Source: JAFKFH01 sp017307375
GTDB lineage: Bacteria; Pseudomonadota; Alphaproteobacteria; Ferrovibrionales; Ferrovibrionaceae
Direction of reading: 5' to 3'
Assembly (NCBI GenBank): GCA_965229335.1
Contig: OZ245874.1
Span: 6,758,001 to 6,822,000, forward strand
Length of the DNA stretch: 64,000 nt
Positions 1 to 6,313 of this stretch are shown piece after piece. Both the position numbers and the translations under genes were made by a program. The notes beneath the pieces are model-generated. The model saw nothing but the letters and a program-made list of their open reading frames with translations, was not told the DNA's origin and did no database searches. Positions within the stretch are counted from its first letter, which is position 1; each line of letters starts with the position of its first letter.

Positions 1-1
1 T

Positions 2-346
2 GGCGTCGCGATGGTCGGTGACGGCATCAACGATGCGCCGGCCCTCGCCGCCGCCTCGGTCGGGATCGCGATGGGCGGGGGCACCGACGTCGCCCTCGAT
101 ACCGCCGACGCCGCCCTGCTGCATCAGCGGCTGGACGGCGTGGCCGAGCTGATCGCGCTGTCGCGCCGGACCATGGCCAACATCCACCAGAACATCGCCA
201 TCGCGCTGGGGCTGAAGGCCCTGTTCCTGGCGACCACCCTGGCCGGAGCCACGACGCTGTGGATGGCGATCCTGGCCGATACCGGGGCGACCGTCATCGT
301 CACGCTGAATGCCCTGCGCCTCCTGCGGCGCGGCCCGGCGGCGTGA
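2..346 (+). CDS. Heavy-metal P1B-type ATPase, C-terminal fragment (cut by window edge)
   Basis: The last 114 residues of a P1B-type cation-exporting ATPase; the 5' part lies outside the window. The visible hinge motif GDGINDAPAL (P domain) and the following GxDVALDTADAAL segment are diagnostic. Two hydrophobic helices follow (about AIALGLKALFLATTLAG and LWMAILADTGATVIVTLNALRLL), as in ZntA/CadA-type pumps. The conserved D in the last helix (ILADTGA) is the metal-site Asp of the Zn/Cd/Pb subgroup, so zinc, cadmium or lead export is more likely than copper. A MerR regulator follows 142 bp downstream on the same strand. The metal is inferred, because the CPC motif and N-terminal metal-binding domain are not visible. 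Confidence 0.9.
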   Translation, partial: GVAMVGDGINDAPALAAASVGIAMGGGTDVALDTADAALLHQRLDGVAELIALSRRTMANIHQNIAIALGLKALFLATTLAGATTLWMAILADTGATVIVTLNALRLLRRGPAA

Positions 347-488
347 CCGGCGTCGCCTGCTGGCAGCTGGCCCTGGCCACCGCCCACGCGGCAATGGCGA
401 CGATCCAGATGATCGGCAGCATCTGGATCGACCGCCTGTCGCCGGATTGGTCTAAGCTCGATCGGACGGCCGGGGAGGGCCGCCAGTC

Positions 489-965
489 ATGAATGCATCG
501 GGACGCGCGCTGGGCCTGTCGATCGGCCAGCTGGCCAAGGCGACGGGATCGAAGGTCCAGACCATCCGCTATTACGAGCAGCTGGGGCTGATGCCGGCGC
601 CCGAGCGCAGCCAGGGCAACCAGCGCATCTACGGCGCCCGGCACGAGCGGCGGCTGGCCTTCATCCGCCATGGCCGCGAACTCGGCTTTCCGCTGGATGC
701 GATCCGGCAATTGCTGTCGCTCGCCGACCAGCCGGACCGCCCCTGCGCCGAGGCCGACGCCATCGCGCAGGAACAGCTAGCGGCGGTGCGCTCCAAGATC
801 GCCAGGCTGCGGGCACTGGAAGATGAGCTGGAGCGCATGGTTGCCTGCTGTGCCAGCGGCACGATCGGCGACTGCCACGTCATCGAGGTGCTGGCCGATC
901 TGAGTCACCAGCACTGCCTGACCCCGGATCACCGGGGCCAGGACAGCGAGTTCGGCGACGCTTAG
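489..965 (+). CDS. MerR-family metal-responsive regulator, ZntR/CadR-like
   Basis: A 158-residue regulator with an N-terminal MerR winged helix-turn-helix (SIGQLAKATGSKVQTIRYYE, about residues 11-30), then a dimerisation helix and a metal loop. Cysteines at about 86, 120, 121 and 129 reproduce the pattern by which ZntR binds zinc (Cys79, Cys114, Cys115, Cys124), except that the spacing after the CC pair is seven residues instead of eight. The C-terminus has additional His/Cys residues (HQHC), as in CadR/PbrR-type sensors. It lies just downstream of the P-type ATPase gene, which it presumably controls. An AG-rich SD (ggggaggg) precedes the ATG. The gene ends four bases into the convergent oxidoreductase gene. 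Confidence 0.88.
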   Translation: MNASGRALGLSIGQLAKATGSKVQTIRYYEQLGLMPAPERSQGNQRIYGARHERRLAFIRHGRELGFPLDAIRQLLSLADQPDRPCAEADAIAQEQLAAVRSKIARLRALEDELERMVACCASGTIGDCHVIEVLADLSHQHCLTPDHRGQDSEFGDA

Positions 966-2098
966 GCCTTGGCCGGGTTGATCAGGTATTTCTCGCCGGT
1001 CGCCCGCCGGGCATAGGCAGCGAGGATTTCGGGGCGCAGCGCCTCGGCCAGCGAGATTTCAGCGGTGTAGTGGCTGGCGAAGGTGGTCTTCAGCTCGGCC
1101 GCCACGCGCTGACGCAGCGCCGCGACGCCGTCGCCGCCGATCTTGACCAGGAACGGGATCAGCAGCCAGCCGCCGACGCCCCAGGTCAGGCCGAAATTGC
1201 GCACCAGTTCCGTCGGCCGCGTATCCAGGCTGCCGTAGATGTAGACCTGCTTGTAGACCGACGAGCCATAGCGGCTGTAGGCGGTGGCACGGCGGTTCGC
1301 CGCCGCCTCCATGCCGCCAAGGATCTGGCTGGCCAGCCGGCCGCCGCCGATCGCGTCGAAGGCGATGGTCGCCCCGGTCGCCACCAGCGCCTCGGTCAAC
1401 TCGTCGGTAAAGGTGGGGCTGGTCGAATCGACGACGTGGACCGCGCCCTGGTCACGCAACAGGGCCGCCTGCGCGGCCGAGCGCACGATGTTGACGAGGC
1501 CGATGCCGTCCTTCAGGCAGATGCGGTTCAGCATCTGGCCGAGATTGGAGGCCGCCGCGGTGTGAACCAGTGCCGTATGCCCCTCGCGGCGCATGGTTTC
1601 GGTCATGCCGAGCGCGGTCATCGGATTGACGAAGCAGGAGGCGCCGTCGGCCGCGGTCGCACCGTCGGGCAGCACCAGGCAGTCATCGGCCTTGACCACG
1701 CGATATTGGGCATACATGGCACCCGCCAGGACCGCGACAAGCTTGCCGACCAGCCCTTCGGCCCCCGGCCCCGCCGCGATGACCGTGCCGGCACCCTCGT
1801 TGCCGATCTGCATCGACTGGTCGAGACGGGCGGTGACGGCCTTGAGATGCTGGGGCGCAACGTCGGCGGTGATGGTCGGGCGTGCCGCGGTGCCGCCCGC
1901 CGCCATCGTCGCCAGATTGGCCGGGCCGACCAGCAGCCCCAGGTCGGACGGATTGATCGGGGTCGCCTCGACCCGGACGACGACCTGGCCCGGTTCGGGC
2001 GCCGGCACCGGCACTTCGGCCAGCGAGAGTTCCAGCCGGCCGGCGGCGGTGATGCACGAGCGCAGCTCGAGCCCGGTAAGATTGCTGATATCGGTCAT
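962..2098 (-). CDS. Medium-chain dehydrogenase/reductase, quinone-oxidoreductase-like
   Basis: A 378-residue protein of the MDR superfamily: an N-terminal GroES-like fold (EVPVPAPEPGQVVVRVEATPINPSDLG) followed by a Rossmann NADPH-binding domain with the substituted glycine motif AAASNLGQML. The catalytic and structural zinc cysteine ligands of classical alcohol dehydrogenases are absent, so it is a zinc-free quinone reductase or enoyl-reductase-like member. I chose the ATG at 2098 because homology-like sequence begins there; the frame is open further upstream, but that part overlaps the XRE gene and looks like non-coding shadow. The substrate is unknown. It is convergent with the MerR gene (4-bp overlap). 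Confidence 0.85.
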   Translation of the reverse strand: MTDISNLTGLELRSCITAAGRLELSLAEVPVPAPEPGQVVVRVEATPINPSDLGLLVGPANLATMAAGGTAARPTITADVAPQHLKAVTARLDQSMQIGNEGAGTVIAAGPGAEGLVGKLVAVLAGAMYAQYRVVKADDCLVLPDGATAADGASCFVNPMTALGMTETMRREGHTALVHTAAASNLGQMLNRICLKDGIGLVNIVRSAAQAALLRDQGAVHVVDSTSPTFTDELTEALVATGATIAFDAIGGGRLASQILGGMEAAANRRATAYSRYGSSVYKQVYIYGSLDTRPTELVRNFGLTWGVGGWLLIPFLVKIGGDGVAALRQRVAAELKTTFASHYTAEISLAEALRPEILAAYARRATGEKYLINPAKA

Positions 2099-2135
2099 TG
2101 GATCATCCCTGGAAAGAGTGGCGACCGATCGACCG

Positions 2136-2531
2136 TCAGGCCGCCGCGCCATCATCGGCATCGGCCATCGCCTCAACCAGCGTGACCACGCGCTCCCGCA
2201 TAGCATTATCCGCGATCCGGTTGAAGGCTCGGGCAAGGGTGAGGATCTGGCGGCGGGCCTGGTCGCCGGCCGGCAGCTGGGCCGGATCAGCCTCGGCCGG
2301 GGGCGCGGCGAGATCACCGAAGAACCAGGCCGGCGGCACCCCCAGCGCGGCCGACAGCGCCATCAGGCACGCCGGGTCGATGCGATTGACGCCGTTTTCG
2401 TATTTCTGGATCTGCTGGAAGGTCAGGCCGGTGCGTTCGGCAAGCTGTCGCTGGCTCCAGCCCAGCATCATCCGCCGGTTGCGCACCTTGGCACCCACTT
2501 TGTGATTGAAGGGATGAAGGCGTGGCGGCAT
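2136..2531 (-). CDS. XRE-family transcriptional regulator
   Basis: A 131-residue protein with a Cro/CI helix-turn-helix at about residues 10-70 (VGAKVRNRRMMLGWSQRQLA, then TGLTFQQIQKYENG). It belongs to the small alphaproteobacterial XRE group in which QIQKYE precedes a short acidic C-terminal tail. It probably forms a transcription unit with the oxidoreductase gene 37 bp downstream. An 11-bp palindrome about 43 bp upstream of the start codon could be its own operator. The regulated genes are not known; the oxidoreductase and the divergent CopD-like gene are the simplest candidates. Confidence 0.88.
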   Translation of the reverse strand: MPPRLHPFNHKVGAKVRNRRMMLGWSQRQLAERTGLTFQQIQKYENGVNRIDPACLMALSAALGVPPAWFFGDLAAPPAEADPAQLPAGDQARRQILTLARAFNRIADNAMRERVVTLVEAMADADDGAAA

Positions 2532-2573
2532 GGCACCCTCCCGCAGTTTGTTTAGTTGTAGTTTCTCGGTATG

Positions 2574-2584
2574 ATTAGTCTAAT
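2574..2584. promoter_or_regulatory. Palindrome ATTAGTCTAAT in the XRE/CopD-like intergenic region
   Basis: ATTAG-T-CTAAT is a perfect 5-bp inverted repeat with a one-base centre, in the 208-bp region between the XRE gene (minus) and the CopD-like gene (plus). It lies about 43 bp upstream of the XRE start codon, where an autoregulatory operator would sit. No experimental basis; the short arms mean chance cannot be excluded. Confidence 0.3.
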
Positions 2585-2739
2585 TTCGCGTAGAGGCAAT
2601 GGCCGCGCCTGTCATCGACGGTAATTTGCCCGCCGCGACAACCCGCCTCCTTTCGCTCCGGTCGGTCGCGGTGCCTAATCGCCAGGCACCCTGGGGAGGC
2701 TGCTCACGCGGCCGTCCCGCCTGGGCCGGAGGTTGAACG

Positions 2740-3201
2740 ATGGACGATGTCGCGCTGATGCGGGCCCTGCATGTCCTGGCCATCGTCCACTGGATCGGCG
2801 GGCTGGGTTTCGTCACGCTGGTCGTGCTGCCGCTGGCGGCAGCGGAAGGCAGGCTGGCACTGTTTGAAATCGTCGAGCGGCGGTTTTCGGCCCAGGTCCG
2901 CCTGTCGGTTCCGGTCGCAGGGTTGACCGGGCTGTGGATGGCCTGGCGCCTCGACCTTTGGGACAGTTTTGTCGACCCGGCATCCTGGTGGCTCGCGGCG
3001 ATGGCCGGGCTGTGGCTCGTCTTCATGCTGATCCTGTTCGTCGTCGAACCGCGGCTGCAGACCCGCTTTGCCGGCCTGGTACGTGCCCGGCCGGACGCAG
3101 CGCTGCGCGTCGTCACCTTCGCGCATTGGGGCCTGCTGGCCCTGGCGGCCGTGACCGCATTTGGCGCCGTCGGCGGCGTGCATGGCCTGTTCGCGCGCTG
3201 A
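2740..3201 (+). CDS. CopD-like integral membrane protein
   Basis: A 153-residue protein with four predicted membrane helices (about residues 8-33, 53-71, 85-107 and 129-150) and a conserved His-Trp pair near the first helix (HVLAIVHWIGG), as in CopD/YebZ and related putative copper-import or cytochrome-b-like membrane proteins. A strong SD (ggagg) lies 9 bases before the ATG. It is followed 76 bp later by a gene for a periplasmic DUF305 protein with Met/His repeats, which strengthens a link to copper. The family assignment rests on topology and the N-terminal His motif only, so the function is tentative. Confidence 0.65.
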   Translation: MDDVALMRALHVLAIVHWIGGLGFVTLVVLPLAAAEGRLALFEIVERRFSAQVRLSVPVAGLTGLWMAWRLDLWDSFVDPASWWLAAMAGLWLVFMLILFVVEPRLQTRFAGLVRARPDAALRVVTFAHWGLLALAAVTAFGAVGGVHGLFAR

Positions 3202-3277
3202 GACGGAAATCAGGGATTGACCTTGCCATGGTGGGAAGCCCTAGAGCGACGACAGGCAGAGACAAAAGGAGATTCTC

Positions 3278-3676
3278 ATGAAGGTGCTCACCCCGCTCGT
3301 CGTCGCCGGTGCCATTCTGGTGGCTGCGGGATTAGCCGTCGCGCAGAGTCCGATGCCTGGCCATTCGATGTCGGGCCATTCGATGTCAGGACAGACGACG
3401 CCGACGCAGGCTGCCGCCGACGCCGCGTCGACCAAGGCCTATCTCGCCGCGAACGACCGCATGCACAAGGACATGATGATCGACTTCAGCGGCGATGCCG
3501 ACGTCGACTTCATGCGCAGCATGATTCCCCACCACCAGGGGGCGATCGACATGGCCCGCGTCGTCCTGCAGTACGGCCGCGATCCGGAGGTGCGCAAGCT
3601 GGCGCAGGAGGTGATCCGCGCCCAGGAAGGCGAGATCGCGATGATGAAGGACTGGCTCGCCGCCCGCGGAAAGTGA
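3278..3676 (+). CDS. DUF305 family periplasmic protein, likely copper-binding
   Basis: A 132-residue exported protein. Residues 1-22 form a Sec signal peptide (hydrophobic core VVAGAILVAAGLAVA, cleavage near AQS). A Met/His-rich stretch follows (two GHSMS repeats), and then the DUF305 core with MHKDMMIDFSGDADVDFMRS and the signature MIPHHQGAIDMA, in which the two histidines and the methionines are plausible metal ligands. DUF305 proteins such as CopM bind copper in the periplasm. A clear aaggag SD is 8 bases upstream of the ATG. The position after a CopD-like gene and before ArsA fits a metal-resistance neighbourhood. Confidence 0.85.
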   Translation: MKVLTPLVVAGAILVAAGLAVAQSPMPGHSMSGHSMSGQTTPTQAAADAASTKAYLAANDRMHKDMMIDFSGDADVDFMRSMIPHHQGAIDMARVVLQYGRDPEVRKLAQEVIRAQEGEIAMMKDWLAARGK

Positions 3677-3694
3677 CGGGTCGGCACAAAGCCC

Positions 3695-4180
3695 CTAGAA
3701 CGGTGCGGGCAGGCTGGCGGCCCGCAGCAGTTCGATCGGTATCTCGTCGCTGCCGACCTGCTGCACCGCCTGCGGCAGGTCGGAGCCCGGGCCATGGGCG
3801 ATCAGGTGGATCGTCGTGCAGCCGAGATCGCCGGCGATGACGATCATCTCGTTCAGCAGCAGCGCCCAGAGCGGCACGGTCCGCAGCAGCTCGGTACAGA
3901 AGGCGTGGGGTACCAGCAGGATGCGCCCCAGGCTGAGATGCGGCAGGCGCATGTAGACGAACATGCCGCGCGGCGTCTGCCGCCTGGTCGCCACGACGAT
4001 GCCGGTCGAGGGGCGGCCGTCCGCCGGCAGGCCGTCGATCAGCGGTACCGCGAAGGTCCGCCAGGCATCGAGATCGAGCCGGTCGACATGGTGCCGGACC
4101 AGCGGAAAGACCGACGCGACCCGCTCGGGCGTAAGCACGGCGAGATCGTAGGTCCTGCGGGCGGCGGGGTTAGCATCCAT
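3695..4180 (-). CDS. Hypothetical protein (161 aa) downstream of an FNR-type box
   Basis: A 161-residue soluble protein with no domain I can name confidently. The order of beta strands and helices in the middle (GIVVATRR, GMFVYMRL, GRILLVPHAFCTELLR, then EMIVIAGDLGCTTIHLIAHG) resembles a reduced GNAT acyltransferase fold, but no clear acetyl-CoA loop (R/QxxGxG/A) is visible. I chose the ATG at 4180; a TTG two codons earlier is the alternative. SD support is weak. A perfect TTGAT-N4-ATCAA box lies 35-48 bp upstream, suggesting activation under low oxygen. It is convergent with the DUF305 gene. Confidence 0.7.
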   Translation of the reverse strand: MDANPAARRTYDLAVLTPERVASVFPLVRHHVDRLDLDAWRTFAVPLIDGLPADGRPSTGIVVATRRQTPRGMFVYMRLPHLSLGRILLVPHAFCTELLRTVPLWALLLNEMIVIAGDLGCTTIHLIAHGPGSDLPQAVQQVGSDEIPIELLRAASLPAPF

Positions 4181-4214
4181 GGGCAATTCTTTCTACCCAT
4201 CCGATGCAAACGGT

Positions 4215-4228
4215 TTGATTAGGATCAA
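4215..4228. promoter_or_regulatory. Perfect FNR/Anr/FixK-type box
   Basis: TTGAT-TAGG-ATCAA matches the FNR/Anr consensus TTGAT-N4-ATCAA at all ten specified bases. It lies in the 191-bp divergent region between the 161-residue hypothetical gene (minus) and arsA (plus). If it acts at the usual -41.5 position, the start site would be near 4180 for the minus-strand gene (almost leaderless) or near 4263 for arsA. Either or both could therefore respond to oxygen. Confidence 0.7.
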
Positions 4229-4371
4229 GTTCGCCGATTTTTTTCCGATCGAAGCTCAGGGAAGGGCACATGGCCAGCTGAGCCTTGGAAGAGACCGCGG
4301 TCTGCGACACCGAGGCGCGGCGACATCGGTCAGTGTTCCACGATAAACTCGGCTACACCTGCGGAGATACA

Positions 4372-6177
4372 ATGACCGGCATCGAGGCACAGAGCCTGGG
4401 CATACTCGACAATCCGGCTCGTTACCTCTTCTTCACCGGCAAGGGCGGGGTGGGCAAGACGACGATTGCCTGCGCGGTAGCGCTGAACCTGGCGGCGGCC
4501 GGCAGGAAGGTACTGCTGGTTTCCACCGACCCCGCCTCCAATCTCGACGAGATGCTCGGCACGGCGCTTGCCAACGCGCCCCGCCCGGTACCGGGGGCGA
4601 CGAATCTGTCGGCAATGAACATCGATCCGGAGACGGCGGCTGAAGATTACCGGACCAGGGTGCTGGCCCAGATGGACGGCCCGGCCGACCCGGCGGCTAT
4701 CGCCACCGTGCGCGAGCAGCTTTCGGGCGCATGCACCACGGAGATCGCGGCATTTGACGAGTTCGTCGGCCTGCTGGCGGGAGACGCCGACGGTTTCGAC
4801 CATGTCGTCTTCGATACCGCGCCGACCGGACATACCTTGCGGCTGCTCAGCCTGCCAAAGGCCTGGACTGGTTTCCTCGCCGGCAATGAGCGCGGCGCCT
4901 CTTGCCTGGGTCCGCATTCCGGCCTGAAGATGCAGGAAGGGCGCTTTCGGGCCGCGCTGGCTACGCTCGGCGACCATGCCATCACGACCATCGTTCTGGT
5001 CACGCGCCCCGACACCGGCGCGCTGCGCGAAGCCGCCCGAACCAGTGCGGAACTCCGCGGCCTGGATCTGGACAACCAGCGCCTGGTCATCAACGGCGTC
5101 TTCCGCGCCACCGCGCCGGACGATCCCGTGGCCCAGGCCCTGGAGCGCCAGGGCGCGGCCTGCCTGGACCAACTCCCAGCGCCCCTGTGCGGCCTGCCCC
5201 AGGACCGGATCCCGCTGCGCTCCTTCGACATGGTCGGGCTGGACGCGCTGCGCCGCCTCCTTGCGGCAGAACAGATCGGCACGGCCGCCGCGGATCCGGT
5301 CATCAAGGAACCTGCACTGCCGAGGCTCGATCAACTGATCGACGAGCTGGCGCAGGCGGGGAACGGCCTGGTCATGGTGATGGGCAAGGGTGGCGTGGGC
5401 AAGACGACCGTCGCCGCGGCAATCGCAATCGGCCTGGTCCAACGTGGCCACGGCGTCCATCTGTCGACTACCGATCCGGCCGCGCATCTGGCCGGCACGC
5501 TGGATGGGGCGTTGTCCGGCCTCAAGGTCGATCGCATCGATCCCAAGGTCGAGACCGAGCGATATGTCGCGAAGGTCATGGCTGCGCGTGGAGCGCAGCT
5601 CGACCCGGCGGGCCGGGACCTGCTGCGGGAAGACCTCGCATCGCCCTGTACGGAAGAAGTTGCGGTGTTTCACGCCTTTTCGCACATCGTGGCCGAGGCC
5701 CGGTCGGCTTTCGTGGTGCTCGATACGGCCCCGACCGGCCATACCCTGCTGCTTATGGACGCCACCGGCGCCTACCATCGGCAGATGACCCACGCCCTGG
5801 CCGCCGCCCCCGGACACGTCGTCACGCCACTGATGCGGCTACAGGATCCCGCCTACGCAAGGATTGTGCTGGTTGCCCTGCCCGAAGTCACGCCGGTCTC
5901 CGAGGCCGCAGCCCTGGCAGACGATCTTCGCCGGGCAGGAATCGAACCCTACGCATGGGTCATCAACCGCTGCCTTACCGGATCGGGCACCCATGACCCG
6001 CTGCTCTGCAAGCGACTGAAAGGCGAGCAGGCCCAAATCGACCGGGTTCGCCATGGTCTGGCACGGCGGCTGTTCCTGCTGCCCTGGCAGGCCGATCCCC
6101 CGGTCGGGGTGGCGGCCCTTGGCAAGATCGCCGGCAGCGCGGTGGCAGGTGCGACCGAAAATCCGCCGATAAGGTAA
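4372..6177 (+). CDS. arsA: ArsA arsenite/antimonite-efflux ATPase
   Basis: A 601-residue pseudo-dimeric ATPase that energises arsenite extrusion, normally by driving the ArsB channel. Two P-loops GKGGVGKTT lie at residues 23-31 and 338-346, each followed by a signal-transduction motif DTAPTGHTL. The three metalloid-binding cysteines of the classical enzyme (113, 172, 422) have counterparts at 121 (ACTTEI), 178 (SCLG) and 426 (PCTEEV), so it should be metalloid-responsive and not a Get3-type chaperone. I chose the ATG at 4372 because a GGAG precedes it by 7 bases; a 29-residue upstream extension in the same frame lacks homology-like sequence. No arsB, arsC, arsR or arsD gene is adjacent. Confidence 0.92.
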   Translation: MTGIEAQSLGILDNPARYLFFTGKGGVGKTTIACAVALNLAAAGRKVLLVSTDPASNLDEMLGTALANAPRPVPGATNLSAMNIDPETAAEDYRTRVLAQMDGPADPAAIATVREQLSGACTTEIAAFDEFVGLLAGDADGFDHVVFDTAPTGHTLRLLSLPKAWTGFLAGNERGASCLGPHSGLKMQEGRFRAALATLGDHAITTIVLVTRPDTGALREAARTSAELRGLDLDNQRLVINGVFRATAPDDPVAQALERQGAACLDQLPAPLCGLPQDRIPLRSFDMVGLDALRRLLAAEQIGTAAADPVIKEPALPRLDQLIDELAQAGNGLVMVMGKGGVGKTTVAAAIAIGLVQRGHGVHLSTTDPAAHLAGTLDGALSGLKVDRIDPKVETERYVAKVMAARGAQLDPAGRDLLREDLASPCTEEVAVFHAFSHIVAEARSAFVVLDTAPTGHTLLLMDATGAYHRQMTHALAAAPGHVVTPLMRLQDPAYARIVLVALPEVTPVSEAAALADDLRRAGIEPYAWVINRCLTGSGTHDPLLCKRLKGEQAQIDRVRHGLARRLFLLPWQADPPVGVAALGKIAGSAVAGATENPPIR

Positions 6178-6202
6178 TCTAAATATTTGAAATATAAATA
6201 TA

Positions 6203-6220
6203 ATTCCACGTTATTCCACG
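6203..6220 (+). repeat. Direct repeat ATTCCACG x2 upstream of glcB
   Basis: The octamer ATTCCACG occurs twice with a 10-bp period (one helical turn), inside an A+T-rich patch (6178-6240) between arsA and glcB. A weaker third copy (GTTCCGCG) follows at about 6233. Such phased repeats are a common form of activator site. It is about 100 bp upstream of the glcB start, so control of glcB is the natural reading. No regulator for it is encoded in the window. Confidence 0.4.
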
Positions 6221-6260
6221 ATGTGAAAATGCGTTCCGCGGGCATTGTTGCAGCGAGGTC

Positions 6261-6285
6261 TCCTGCCTATCCTCCAAAGGCAGGA
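6261..6285. repeat. Inverted repeat in the glcB leader
   Basis: Arms TCCTGCCT and AGGCAGGA are perfectly complementary, with a 9-base centre, ending 28 bases before the glcB start codon. It could be a repressor operator near the transcription start or a hairpin in the mRNA leader. Confidence 0.4.
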
Positions 6286-6313
6286 TGAAGACCGCCTTCG
6301 GAGGCCCCGCGCC

